Assembly (NCBI RefSeq): GCF_002775205.1
Contig: NC_036450.1
Span: 20,400,479 to 20,464,478, forward strand
Direction of reading: 5' to 3'
Source of the DNA: Xiphophorus maculatus
Lineage: Eukaryota; Chordata; Actinopteri; Cyprinodontiformes; Poeciliidae
DNA length: 64,000 bases
A program made the translations under genes and the position numbers. Below are positions 46,701 to 58,019 of this stretch, one piece after another. A model generated the notes under the pieces. It was not told the origin of the DNA, ran no database searches, and worked only from the letters and a program-made list of their open reading frames with translations. The stretch's first letter is position 1. Each line of letters opens with the position of its first letter.

Positions 46701-49700
46701 TACTGTAAAGCTCAAATTATACCTTGGGATTTGAACTACGAGTCCAAATCCCAAGATGTTAAAAAGGAGGCTTCATGGATGCAAAATAAGGAGCAAAAAC
46801 AGAGACCTGTTCTTTGCTTCTGAACCTCTTCCATCAATCTCAATGGTGAAAGATCAAATCCCCGGCTGCAATGTTTTTCTGCCCGACTTTCTATCCTTGC
46901 GCCCTGACAAAGATTTAGTGAGGGGCAGCAAAAGCAAACAAAGTGCATTAGCAGTGCTTAAAAGAAATGTTGTTTCAATTAACCTCATTTCCTCAACATC
47001 TTTGTTTTCCTGTGTAGAAATAAGTAAAACTGAACTTTAGTACACGATGTCATTCAATAAATTTACTTCAACCACTTCGATTATATCCCACGTTACTAAG
47101 AGTAAAGATTTTTAATGAGCATTGTGCTGACTCGTGTGTATTCTGCTGCAATAAAGTTTTGGTCTTATTTGGAAAGAAATAAACAGAATTTTAAGGAAAA
47201 CCATTTAAATTATAGCTGCTTGCCAACAAAACCGATTTACTCAAAGTAAAAAAAAAAGGATGCAGACGATCTGGATCGTGTCAAATATTTTTGTCTTTAA
47301 CCAGCTAATGTGAGGCTTAGAGTCCAGGGAGAAAAGCCTGGACTCTAAGCCTCGTGTTATAGGCATTCAAGGAGCCACGTTCTTTGTGGGATTAAATAAT
47401 TCCCCGCTGTGTGAATATTGAAACTCTGCATATTTGGTTTCTCTGAAAAGACTGAAAGAAAAGGAAAAATTGGGCAAAAAAACAAAAACAAAACAACATT
47501 ACAGAGCCTCTTTTAAATGCGGAAAAAGAAACATACTGATGCCTTTTCTCAAACATTTTCTCATTCATCCCCTGTTTTCCTTTCCTGCCTCCCCTCCACT
47601 GACAGATGGAGTTCTGAAAGCCAAAAAGACGTCCTACTTTGACAGTTGTGACTCATCCTGCAAGAACCTATCAATCACGTCACGCTCAGCTTTTCTCCCT
47701 CGACTCGTCCTTCTCCCTTCCTCTCTTTTAACCTAGTTCTCTTTTTCATTCTTGCTGGATTTCTTCCTGCCGTCTCGTCTCCCCTCCTCCTTTTCATGTC
47801 ACAGGTTAGCGGATGGGAAGCAATTAACGCGGAATCTAGAAGCTCATTTGAATTTCGGGTCGCGGCTGCACTCGCGCACGCACGAGTGCACACCGTCGGT
47901 GTGCGCGCAAACATTTATTACGGTAAAGTAACGATGAGAGGCTGTGACATCAGGTCATAAATGGGGGCAGCAGTTAATTAGCTCCATTGATCCTGAAGCC
48001 TGATGAGCGTAATGATAGAAGCTGTCTGACTCACTTCCTGTTTCCCCTCAACATGTTGTCATCTGCTCTGTAATGACGGTGGCTGCAGATCGCAGAACGC
48101 CGCTATTAGTCCTCGCACTTTCATGTTAATCTTGTTAAGCATCTCCTTGTCATTGTGCTGCGAGGACACGAGCAGCATAAGCGGACGTGAGCGTGTATTC
48201 ATCAAAGATTTAAAAAAAAGAAAGAAGCTTTGCAAAGGTGGTGTAAACAAGCAAAGGTGCTACTATCGCTGCTTGTCACAGCCAGAACTGGCAGACATTA
48301 ACCTGAAACAGGCAGGGAGAGAAAACAACCCTAGCCAAGGATGCACAAACAACGACATGCAGACGCTTCAGGGTAGATCGGATTTCTGGGAATTGAAATT
48401 CTTTTTTTCTTTTGTAGATATTTGCATGTCTTGTAAAAATGTCACTTTTGCCACTTTCAAGCATCCGGAAGGTCTTGGAACTGCAGCATCTTGATGATGT
48501 TTTCAAGAAGCGCCGTTTTGCAAAAAAAATAAATGTTTATGCACATTGAGTGCTTTCAAATTTCACAAACTTAAAACTCTTTTCTAAATCCTCCAACTAC
48601 TGAGTGAAAATGAAACAGATTTTTATGTTGTTTTTTTTTTTTAAAAAACAACAACATGCAAACAGGGTAACAGAAGCTTAAATCATGGAAGAAAGCTTGT
48701 GTGACTGTGTTTAGACTGCTTGAACTCTTAAGCTACGTGTCTGATTCTCTGCTTAGTTTTGATCTGAACTTTGACTAGACCATTCCAAAGCAGGAATATA
48801 CTTTCATGTGTATGCTTTCGGATGTTGCGTCGTATTCTTTCAACTTTACAATCATCTGCTACTTTGTGTTCGTCTAACAAATAAAACCCCAACGGAATAC
48901 ATTCAAACTAGTCGTCGTATTTTGCCAAAAATTAATGCGAAACTACAAGACTTTGAAAAAAGGACTTTGACAAGACCCCAAATCAGGATGTGAAAATAAC
49001 AGTCAACACGTCAGTGCAAAGCTTAAATGAGCTTGCGTGCCACATAGTCTTTATTCACGCGTTCAGTAACGTGTGAATAAAGACTCACAGATCAATCAGC
49101 TCATAATGAGCTCTCTCCGCCATGAGTGCTGGCAGATTGATCTGTCTCGGCTAGGTTTGGTTCAGTCATTGTCAAATTTCTAAAAATACCTCAACTGGAG
49201 TATATTAATGTCTTTCACAGAAAGATTTGGAAAAGAAACTGAGAACTGTGTCGTGTTTATTTATAGTGCAGAAAGTTCAAATGGAAAGCTCTGCAGTTAA
49301 AATCCGCAGAAATGCGTTTTCTGTCAGCAGATTTGCTGATATTTTAGCGTTTCGCTCTCATATGGGTCTTTAACTAATAACACATACACAAATAAATTCG
49401 GTTTGCGCCTACAACGTGACGCCGATGACTCTCACCCCGATAGCTCATTATCTATGACCATCTTTTGCAGTCCGGTGGAAATGCTGCAGCCGGCCTCGGC
49501 GGGAGGGGAACCCACGGGCTCCGACGGCGGCCCGGGGGTCATCTGGACACAGGACGGGTTAGAAAGAGCCGTGTTCACCTCTCGAAGGATTCTGGGCAGA
49601 GGACTCAGCTTTGAGGCCATGCACTGTGAAGACAGACACAATGAAAATCAGAGCCAGATGAAAGATTCTTCAGGATCCACGGGGGGATTAGGTATTAATT

Positions 49701-52700
49701 AGATTTTTGATTTGCATAGTTTTTAAACCACGTTATTTTCCTCCCCCTCGTCCCCCACGCCTTGGAACCGACCGTCGTATTCAGACAACATGATTAATAA
49801 TGTAACAGGACGGGCAGCCTGGTGGACTGCAGGATCGTCCAGACGGTGATCTCTGAATTATTAAAAGACAGTGTTAGAAACAGCATAACCATCTGCAATA
49901 CGCAGCTACCAGAACTAATGTGCATTACTTTGTAAATACTTTACACTGGCCCTCTTTTGTGCACCCCTTATGTAATGAAATCATTAAATATTGACTGATT
50001 TGGGATAAACATGCAGATAAAGCCTAAGCAGGATTCACAGCCAAGCCCAGAGAAAATCTTTGATCAGCTTGTCCGGTACTTTGCAGAAAATAAAAAATAA
50101 ATAAAAAAGAGCTGCGTTATTTACACACAAATAAATCCGTTATTTAAAATGTATAGATCAACGCTTGTTTTGAGAAGATAAAGCATAGATTAAAAAGTAT
50201 ATAGATTTCTGGTCAGAAGTGTTTATGTAATAGTTTTGGTCTCCTATTGATTCTTTTGACGAGTGCTTTTTTTTTTTTTTTTCCATTGCAGCATGATTAC
50301 ACAACTAACAACTACACATACACTCTGGATGAATGTCCATTAGTAAACTGAGAGGATCTGCAGGCTTCCTGTCACCATCGACATAATTTGTTCGTGGTTA
50401 TTTGATCACTTTTCTTAGCAGAATTAGTTGCGATGAGAGAAAACTTTACTGTCCAACATGAAATGTGAGGTGCACATTCGGTTAGATGCCTCCCATAAAA
50501 ACAACACGTATCTCACAACATCTTAAACATTTATCATCATGACCTTAAAAATAAAGTCAAACTGTGATCTTCTTATTTATATTGTCAATTTTCAAAAGAG
50601 TTGAGGTCAGAGCGAAGGCATCAACTCGTCTGGTTTAATCCACTCATAAACATGTTTTGTTGTGTGTCGGGATCACTAGTTGTGCAAACATTTCTATTGT
50701 CCAGCTGTTGAGATGTTGAAGCTAAAGATTGGGCAAATCCTTCCTAAGGATTCTTCTTCCTCTCTTTAACACAACAATGTACAGCAAAGTCAACCAATAT
50801 AATCCATGATCCGTAATGACACCATGATTCTGCCGCCACCATGCTTGACATTTCATCTGGAGGTGAAAGTTTGGGTCAGGTGGTTGAAATCAGGACATTG
50901 CTGGGCATTTTCAGTCAACTAATCCTAAATGAATCAAAACTAGTTTTGGACTGGAAAACAGGCTAACAGCAAGTTTTGGAACAGCCCTCTATTGAAGATT
51001 TGTAGTAACTGTATAAAAAACAAACTAAACAATTTAGATAAAGTACAAATTCTTTACCAAACAGAACAGTTGAATCTCAAAATGATAATTGAGGTATGAG
51101 GATTCTAACCATATAATCTCCCTGATTTAAGAAGGAGCGGCAAAAGCAAATGATGTGGGTTAGCAGTGCTTCCCAACAACTGATTAAAGAACAGAATCAA
51201 GATGCAACTTAATAAGGCATATTTAACCAGGTATAGCTAGGAATGGGTATCATGAATACTGACAAATGCACACTTGAATGCTCACATTTATCTGTGTGGT
51301 TACATATTTTGCCCACAAGTCGACGGTGGAGCCTTAATTCACAGTTAACTTCGTACCTGGTCCATCTGGGAGACCACCTCAGACAGAAGCGAGTGCAGGG
51401 TCGAGAGCTCCCGGCCGAGGTCGATGTAGCCTTCAAAGCCGGCCGTGTTTGAGATTGTCTCGGGGTTGGAGATTTCCAACAAGAAACGCTGCATGTTGGT
51501 CCACTCGTGCTCCAGGAACTGGTTCATGAAAGACATGTACTCCTCCTTGTTTCCAAATCTGAAGACAATGCATAGAAAGATCTTGAAGAAAGTTTCTAAA
51601 AAAGCCCTCGATTTGTGCTGCTTTCACGTGACGAAAGGTGTCGCCTTCGTTTAGAGAAAAAGCATCGACAAAAAAACTCACTTGGTGAAGTTGGCCAGGT
51701 TTTGCGTGACTTTGGCGATCAGAGTGAGCGTGCGCGCCGTGCGGTCGTCGGGATACTCCTGCATGAGGTGGAAAAGTGACGGCGACATGATGGCCGGGCA
51801 GAGGAAGCGCAGGAACAGCGAGGCGCTGATCAGCCGCTCGCTGATGTCCGGCCGACCCCGGCTACTGCACTCTTGCCGCCACGACGCAAAGACTTCTTTC
51901 AGTTCTCGTGGAAAAACACTGTGGCAAATCCAAAGCGAAACATAAAAATGGCACCTTTACGTGTGACTTGTAATTTGAGATATAATTAAGGCTCATTTAA
52001 AACACAAATGGGTTTGATTTTGTAATAAGACACTTAAAAATCAAAATGTATGGCGAAGCATGGCCGTTATTAGTGAAACAATGTGTGCAATCAAACACTC
52101 TTGGATTAATGTATGTAGAAGGCCGATGAAGGAACTGCAGCGCTCACCAGTATGAGTTGATGATTTTGCAGAAGGCCAGCTCACAGCACATCTTCAGGTT
52201 GCTCTGGTGCTCTGGCAGGTCACCAGAGGAACACTTGGATGGATCCACCTCACAGTTTTCATCCGACTCATACAGAGCCTTAATAAATTCACCTGAAGAA
52301 AAAAAATACAAATAAAAATAAAAAAGTTTTAGGCAACATATCAAGTTAACGTGTTTTCGAAAGACAGCAAAGTTGAGGACAAATAAGGTCAAACTTTTTA
52401 ACGTTTCACGCTGGATTAAAACCGCTCAATAGTTTCAAACGTTTCTAAAGCAAGTTTGGCTATATTGCAACAAATCTGTAAAACCTAACTACAATGAAAG
52501 CAATCAATCTATTACTGCACTCCTACTAGCTAAACACCAAAGATTTTTCATTACAATGTAAATTATTTCTCCCATGAAGTATGTGGGTGGTTTCTGTACC
52601 TCCACTATAAGTTCTAAGCTTCCTGCACAGAAGCAAACACCATATCTGGACTATCTTTACCTTAGCAATATTAGCTTGTAGTGTTAAAGGAGGTTTCTGT

Positions 52701-55700
52701 ACCGCTACAAGCTTATTGTAAATTATATTATACTTTTCTCCTCTTATATAATGTGATTTTTAAAACATTTTTATTAGTGTGATAGGAACATTTCGGATTT
52801 AAAGTGCAGAGTAAAGACTTGTGCTTCTTTAGTCAGACAGTTTATGCACAGTTTGGAGGTGTGTGTGCTTCTCCCCAGCTGAGAGTGATGGATTGTTCAA
52901 TTTCCATAGCAGTTGAGCATTTAATAAATTCCTCCGAGTGTTTTCAGCTGGGTGTGGGTATGAGGACGTTCCAGCCATGGCATGAAGGCAGTGCGCTCTC
53001 TCCTTAATGATAAATCCACACCTCATTCACAAAGAACTAGTCCTGCTACGGGTCTTCTTCATGTAGCACCTAAAACCCAAATATGCTGCAACAACAATCA
53101 TAAATCTTGTCTTGGAAGTTTTATCCATGCTCAAAACAGTTGGGGAAACTTTCGTTCTATTCCATGTTGAAGGTTAGCACTCCAAAAAGAGCATTTGATT
53201 TTATTTAAATTTGTTAAGGGAATGTTGTGTTCCCATTCCAACATAAAATGTGCCTGAGTCAGTCCATAAATTGAAACCAGCTTCAGTTTGGCAGTAGATT
53301 AAGATACTGAGATCAAAATCTCTGAACAGGGAATAGAACTGTCTCCCTTTTCCCCATCCCCACCAATTCATAACAGTTTATTCAGACGACAAACAACAAA
53401 AAAACATTCTAGCGACTCTAACTGGCCACTTTTCTCCAAGTCAACCTTGAGACAAACTCAAAGTTAAAGAAAACAACATTCCAGCTGTAGAATAAGCCAC
53501 ACAGTGAGGCACGTAAACGCACACAACAAGCGTCGACGCTGCTAGCGAACAAAGATAACCGTGATGGGTGCTGAGAAGATATGTGTAGATTAAACTCTCT
53601 GCTGTGTACATTTCTAAATTAAGCAGACAGAAGAGCACACAGTGCATGTAAAGGGGTTATTTTTAGAGCTGCAGATGGACAAACAAACTTGTTTCAACCT
53701 TTGGCGAACATCGCACAGAACACTGCAGTTAGTTAATTAATCTGCTCAGAAGAAACGATGACATGAGAAGCTCTCGTAGTTGCTAATGTTGTGTTTGCAA
53801 AGGAGAGAAAACAAGGCCACCGTGAAGCAATTAACACCTCTACACCTCTTTGTGTTGTTTCAGACACTCTAAAAACGATTAAAATACTCCATAATGATAC
53901 AATAAAAACAAGTTTACAAACAATTTAAGCATAACTGGCACCTATGTTTGACCGTAATTTTTCACCAATTGTAGCCTCAACCTTTTTGAGTATGGCTCTA
54001 CAGTTGTGGGGTATTTTCCAGCAGATCAACCCTGAGACAATCTGAAATGACGAGGGCGGAGCAAAGAACAGACCTGGGAGCAACAGAATGCCTGCTGCAT
54101 TTCCGTTGTTATTAAAACTGCAATACAATTTGGAACGTCAAGAACGACTCATACAATGCAGGTTTCGTGATGTGGCATTTCAAACTTTGCTTCCAGCGTT
54201 GGCAAAATGCTGCTGGAAGCTGAATGAGACGAGATTCTCCACGTGCCCTGACTCATAGCATGCCACCAGCAGCAATGATAAGCAGAAAACGACAGGTCAG
54301 CACAATCGGTACATGCAGGAGTACCTTTAGCATCACTGAAGGGCTAATATTTACCATAATCCTCAGCAAATGTGACTTGTGAAGTTAAAAAAAAAAACAC
54401 GTGCATTTGCTGTAGTTGGTTTGTATCGAGGCCGATCTGTATTAGCAGCAGAGGAAAACCACACCAGAGTTCGCTCAGAAGTGGACCGAGACCACCTTAA
54501 AAAAAAACTGGGTTTCGGTCCAGTTGCTTGGTCAGAATTTGCTTTTGTATTCACACCTGCACAAAAGATCCAGGCCAACGGAGAAAACAAACTCTGGTTC
54601 TCTTAAAGTAAAGCAGATCAAAAGTGTCAGGTGTCAATCTCAGTTGGTAAACAGGCATTTTGATGTATTCCAGAGATTTTGAATTAGATTTAGGTCCACA
54701 GATTGCTCTTAAAGCTTGCTCTTGGCTTTGTGCTTCAGATCATATGATGGTAAATTGTCGCATTAGCCTACGATCCAGAGCACTCTGCAGCAGGTTTTCT
54801 AGAAAAGTTCCTCTATGTTTGGCTGATCTCATCTTAACCCGTACACGCAATGGCAGTCCAGTACAGAAGACCAACCCCGCAGCATCTGAACAGCATAATT
54901 AATCTCAAAGTTGGTGTCCTTAATTTCACTCGTCATTTACATAACTGTTGGCTCAATGTTTGAGAGCATGGACTGAAAAGAAAAGACTCGCTCACAAAAC
55001 ACAATTGTTTGCCCTAAGACGCACCATGGGGAGAGCTAATGAGGGCAGACTAGTCTGCATCAGCAACGAGGACAAACACAAAGCGAACCACAAATTGGGG
55101 GCAAATCCTCATTTTCTTCGGCTTCAAATGAGAAAAAGTTGAGGTGGTTATTTTTCCATCATCATTGTTTTGTAATGTGAAGATAGCTGTTGTGGCAAAT
55201 CTTTTCACAAAACAGAAAAGGATAAAAACAGGGAGAGATGATTGCGGAGATACGTTTGCTGCAACTGTCAATTAGGAGCAAAAAAAATAAAAGCCAAATT
55301 TTACACTGTGAGGATGTGATCTTCTTGCAAGTTGGCCAAATTTAAGGAAAGAAGTGAAGGAAATCACTGGCCCACTGAAATGCTATGTGGGGCTCTAACA
55401 GGAAAACTGCATCAAAACTTATTTTAGACAATGCGTTACCATGTCTCCATAACAACCCCTACGTATTACCATTATGTCAGTTGGTTGTTTGATAGGCATG
55501 CCAGCAAAAATAATGAAAAAAATCCTAATCACTGTATTACATGTTGCTATTTTTTCTGCATTTCCCAATAAATTAGAGGTATTTTAAGTATTTTTCACAC
55601 ATCTTTACTTGAGGTACCAATAACTGGCAATGTACCTGCTGCAGAAGAAGACATGAACAAGTAACCATTAAGATCAAACATCAAGTTTAATCTTGTGTTT

Positions 55701-55891
55701 AAGCCCCCCCCCCCCCTTGTGTGTCATCATGACCCTGATTACTCACCGAGGGCGTCCTGCAGGTACTTCTGACCAACCAGCTTCAGGTACTCCTCGATGG
55801 CCTTCGTGGCTAGAGTGTTTTCCCTGAAGATGAGGTGCTCGTTCTCCCCACAGCGGTCCACCTCAGACATCATCAGATCTGTGAGGAAGTC
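34767..55891 (-). CDS. dab2ip: Disabled homolog 2-interacting protein, a RasGAP (last ten coding exons)
   Basis: Ras GTPase-activating scaffold (AIP1) of the SynGAP family, acting in Ras, TNF/ASK1 and PI3K signalling at the membrane and cytoplasm. Minus-strand exons in transcript order: 55891-55747, 52292-52148, 51918-51682, 51558-51357, 49623-49436, 46405-45520, 43652-43515, 36296-36094, 36001-35914, 34934-34767. All have GT-AG borders and matching phases, giving 799 residues plus stop. The RasGAP part shows [12 protein letters not shown] with the arginine finger at 55823-55825 and the FLR motif [15 protein letters not shown] Ser/Pro-rich region and a C-terminal coiled coil ending [13 protein letters not shown] follow, as in mammals. 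PH, C2 and start of the GAP domain lie beyond base 64000. A run of eight glycines in the large exon is unusual. Confidence 0.95.
34935..35913 (-). other. dab2ip last intron
   Basis: About 1 kb, AT-rich, nothing recognised. Confidence 0.8.
35914..36001 (-). CDS. dab2ip: dab2ip coiled-coil exon 2
   Basis: 88 bases: [29 protein letters not shown], ending phase 0 before GTCTGT. Confidence 0.95.
36094..36296 (-). CDS. dab2ip: dab2ip coiled-coil exon 1
   Basis: 203 bases: [20 protein letters not shown] to [11 protein letters not shown], a strong heptad pattern. Confidence 0.95.
36807..37143. mobile_element. MITE-like element, 337 bp, with 14-bp terminal inverted repeats
   Basis: The left end CTGCGTTTCCATCG pairs with the right end CGATAGAAACGCAG at 13 of 14 positions. 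The interior is rich in CG dinucleotides and has no frame. No transposase. Confidence 0.6.
39040..39250 (-). mobile_element. Tc1-like remnant in dab2ip intron
   Basis: GGACTTTGACTAGGCTATTC and AGCATCACCCTGCTG follow the order of a Tc1 element read on the minus strand. Heavily decayed. Confidence 0.4.
39277..39690 (+). other. CpG-rich patch with short open frames
   Basis: Distinctly richer in CG than the rest of the intron. An 88-codon frame at 39277-39543 includes [19 protein letters not shown]; another frame starts [17 protein letters not shown] near 39311. I do not recognise either. Could be part of a decayed transposon or an intronic regulatory island. Confidence 0.3.
42306..43400 (-). 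mobile_element. Tc1-like element with both ends, internally decayed
   Basis: The left end CAGTGCCTTGTAAAAGTATC and the right end GACTTTTTCAAAGCACTG near 43380-43400 form terminal inverted repeats typical of fish Tc1 elements. Inside, the minus strand keeps a trace of the GGGSxML region near 42960 and of a segment matching TTGGTCTCATCTGACCAGA near 43022. About 1.1 kb, shorter than an intact element of about 1.6 kb. Confidence 0.78.
43515..43652 (-). CDS. dab2ip: dab2ip exon with TAAWLLNMN motif
   Basis: 138 bases, phase 0 both sides: [20 protein letters not shown] to LTQVEK. Easy to miss because no long frame extends past it. The acceptor is TTATTAG at 43653-43659, preceded by a (CA)n/(TG)n run. 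Confidence 0.92.
43664..43697. repeat. (CA)n microsatellite next to a splice acceptor
   Basis: On the minus (transcribed) strand it is (TG)n, lying 11 bases upstream of the exon that starts at 43652, where a polypyrimidine tract is expected. Confidence 0.95.
44558..44900 (+). mobile_element. Tc1-type remnant, second family
   Basis: AGTCAGACATTTACATACAC is close to the terminal repeat of Sleeping Beauty-like Tc1 elements. Further on, TTTGGAACCAAATTTGGTGA looks like decayed transposase sequence. Only one end is visible. Confidence 0.45.
45520..46405 (-). CDS. dab2ip: dab2ip large Ser/Pro-rich exon
   Basis: 886 bases, from [20 protein letters not shown] to QRAQHKQ. Probably disordered, with many Ser-Pro sites and RGRTPPNLL. 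Contains eight consecutive Gly codons at 45844-45867, and only a short proline run where human DAB2IP has a long one, as I recall. Confidence 0.95.
46723..46755. repeat. Perfect 11-bp inverted repeat
   Basis: CTTGGGATTTG and CAAATCCCAAG separated by 11 bases. Confidence 0.85.
47312..47353. repeat. Perfect 17-bp hairpin
   Basis: GAGGCTTAGAGTCCAGG, an 8-base loop, then CCTGGACTCTAAGCCTC, an exact reverse complement. Confidence 0.95.
48735..48830 (-). mobile_element. Tc1-like remnant in dab2ip intron
   Basis: GAACTTTGACTAGACCATTC matches the minus-strand form of the segment found in the other Tc1 fossils here. Short and decayed. Confidence 0.4.
49046..49085. repeat. 18-bp hairpin with one G-T mismatch
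   Basis: AGTCTTTATTCACGCGTT, loop CAGT, then AACGTGTGAATAAAGACT. Confidence 0.93.
49436..49623 (-). CDS. dab2ip: dab2ip exon, linker
   Basis: 188 bases: [20 protein letters not shown] and [13 protein letters not shown]. Ends phase 2, completing a Gly codon with the next exon. Confidence 0.92.
49624..51356 (-). other. dab2ip intron with Tc1-like remnant
   Basis: Holds a T-run near 50266 and the remnant at 50700-50900; otherwise nothing recognised. Confidence 0.75.
50700..50900 (-). mobile_element. Tc1-like remnant in dab2ip intron
   Basis: The minus strand reads [11 protein letters not shown] near 50830-50862, the decayed Tc1 motif KHGGGSIMLWG. Confidence 0.55.
51357..51558 (-). CDS. dab2ip: dab2ip exon, end of the GAP domain
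   Basis: 202 bases: [40 protein letters not shown]; ends phase 0. Confidence 0.95.
51682..51918 (-). CDS. dab2ip: dab2ip RasGAP exon with FLR motif
   Basis: 237 bases: [33 protein letters not shown] and [25 protein letters not shown] is the RasGAP signature. Confidence 0.95.
52148..52292 (-). CDS. dab2ip: dab2ip RasGAP exon 2 in window
   Basis: 145 bases: [20 protein letters not shown] and [16 protein letters not shown]; phases join to both neighbours. Confidence 0.95.
52293..55746 (-). other. dab2ip intron inside the GAP domain
   Basis: About 3.5 kb, AT-rich, with a C-run at about 55706. No element or gene recognised. Confidence 0.75.
55747..55891 (-). CDS. dab2ip: dab2ip exon with the arginine finger
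   Basis: 145 bases: [40 protein letters not shown]. The FRENT arginine corresponds to the catalytic arginine finger of RasGAPs. First dab2ip exon visible; phase 0 acceptor. Confidence 0.95.
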
Positions 55892-57398
55892 CTGCAGAGG
55901 AAACCAAAAGCAGCCAACGAACGCGGTCAGGAGAGAAGACATAATAGCTGGGTACAAGAATGAAGATAAAAGCCTAACTCGATGGCTACTTATAAGAACT
56001 TCCACCGCACTCACAGAAACAAAGCAGGATTAAAAAAAACTCTATAAATAGTTTTTGGGGGGTTTTTTAAAACATTTTTTAACACTTGCTGGAAACTTAA
56101 ATGAGAATAGAAACAAAGTTGATGAGTGCAATAATGAGCCTGCAGAGAGTTTAAGAGTGACACAGTTAAGCTTAAGAGCAGAAACAAGAGGCAATGAGCT
56201 GAGCGGTGTTGTACGCTCTGTGGAGCTCTGGGAAGCCGCTGTCTGACAGTAATCCTCTGTAGGATTCTCAAAAGTAGTCTTATCATGTGATCCATTGTTA
56301 TGGAAACACACCACTTCTTTGTAACGCCGTGCAACCAGAAACGTAGCAGTTGCAGGTAGTTCGTACAATCTTAATTTATCTGATCTGCGAGTCACAGAAG
56401 CGTTTCACGTTAGAAATATTTGAGGACTGAACGATTCAGAAGGGTGTTGCCGCTGTGATAAAATGGGGATACCACTTTACATTTGTTTTTTGATTACCAG
56501 ATGGGGTCTACAACAGCAAAAATGTAGCAGACGCACAAGATTACAGCTATTTAAAGATTTAGAACATGCCTGAAAGTCATTAACATCTTCACAAGGAACA
56601 ATTTTAATAGTCTATGTGATGTAATAGACACAAACATTGACAGACTCGATGCTGCACAGAAGCTTCTCTTGATTTCAGGTGAGCAAATGGAGAATTGAAC
56701 CCCTATGGATTTTATTCTGCACCAGTAACCAGGCAAGAATGTGAACAGAAGCTCGATTCTTTGCCACACATCCACTTGTGGTCTTTATGCAACAACACAT
56801 TTCCGAACTCAGACTCAGTGCAAACGACAAAGTTGTTGTGCAAAGTGCTTTGACCTTGTTTTCACAATAAACCTACTTCACAAAAAATATTAAAATAAAC
56901 ATTTTATCACAGTTGAAAGACGACTTTTCTGTGAAGCAAACTGCTCCCAAGCAAAAACTCAGCAATCAGGCAGCGATCTGCCACACGACAGAGCAACGGC
57001 GAGCTTTATTTTTAGCAGCAGTTGAAAAGACAAGGAACAAGCGACCAGGTGGAGGGAAGGGAAAAGGAGACGACTGATGAGAGAAATGACATCAGACTGT
57101 TGAAGGCTGAAACGTTGATGACACAGCCAGAGAGTGTTTGGGGTACATGCCTGTTGCCTTGGGAGTAAAGGCCTTGCTAGCAAACAGCACATTCCTCAAC
57201 CAAAAGCAGTCATCACAGTGACCATGAAGTCTTCACCCACTTAAAACCTCGCCTCCACCTCCTTGCCGTCTTCGTTCTCACGGACATCCAGCTTGAATGT
57301 ATTGAAAGTTCACAGGGAGGATTCGAGGAGCTTCTGGCAATGTGTGAACTGCTGTTGCTGCAGTGACAAATACTGGGTAGGATGCTTTAATTACCCCT

Positions 57399-57659
57399 TC
57401 ACCTCCTCTCACTATACTCTGCAGGATCTTTTTTTGTCTTCCACATACAGAAAACTGTTTTGATATCAGTGTTGTTGCTTATTAAGGTTGTGTAGTTTCC
57501 ACTGACGCTCACCAGCTGGTAATCCTTCTTCTTAATGCAGGGCACACCCATGTTGCAGGTGGATAAGGACCTGTTTTGATGTTTCTTGTTAGTGATGATG
57601 TAGACATGTCCATGCTTGCAGTTTTGCAGGTGGACATCTGTACAATTTTCAGGGAACAT
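57399..57659 (-). CDS. Unrecognised 86-codon frame, possible nested gene or pseudogene
   Basis: Starts MFPENCTDVHLQNCKHGH and continues with CNMGVPCIKKKDYQLVS and the sequons NRS, NYT and NNT. The regular cysteines and N-glycosylation sites look like extracellular protein rather than random sequence, but there is no signal peptide and I do not recognise the family. A GTGAAG donor near the stop could join to an acceptor after CACTGCAG near 57359, giving a further open frame. A minus-strand AATAAA follows at 57010-57005. Twenty bases upstream lies an overlapping CRE/E-box palindrome. No mutation proves it dead; a chance frame is equally possible. Confidence 0.25.
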   Translation of the reverse strand: MFPENCTDVHLQNCKHGHVYIITNKKHQNRSLSTCNMGVPCIKKKDYQLVSVSGNYTTLISNNTDIKTVFCMWKTKKDPAEYSERR

Positions 57660-57663
57660 CAGT

Positions 57664-57677
57664 TTACGTCACGTGAC
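57664..57677. promoter_or_regulatory. Overlapping CRE-like and E-box palindrome
   Basis: TTACGTCA (ATF/CREB type) overlaps GTCACGTGAC (USF/CLEAR type, perfectly palindromic), immediately upstream of the minus-strand frame at 57659. Confidence 0.4.
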
Positions 57678-58019
57678 TCGGAAGGCGACACAGGCACACA
57701 CACACAAAAAAAAAAAAGATCTAGGAAGATGGTGGACACCAACTGATGGACAGTACTACTTAGAGTCCTTCAATTTTTTACATTAGTAACGCAGTGGAAG
57801 TGAGACAGTAGATGTTTTAATTATTTTTTTACAAACAAAACTCTCAAAAGAGGGATTCATTGACGTTGATAGCCAACGATGAAATCCAAAGCAAGCAACA
57901 GCCAAAAGAGACCCGCATTGAATTCAGTGGCGTTGTGGATATGTGCAATTTCAACAAAATTAAGATTGAAGCAAAAGGACAGCTTTTGCTTAGAAAAGCC
58001 ATAAGATGTCTAGTTTGCC

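Larger units (their letters stand above)
46406..49435 (-). other. dab2ip intron before the large exon
   Basis: Contains three hairpins (46723-46755, 47312-47353, 49046-49085) and a Tc1-like remnant near 48735-48830. No nested gene recognised. Confidence 0.75.

Noticed and set aside
47870..47915. Adjacent GC-rich palindromes (GCACTCG/CGAGTGC and CACACCG/CGGTGTG)
   Set aside because: Arms are only 7 bp and lie in an alternating CG/CA tract, so chance is a sufficient explanation.
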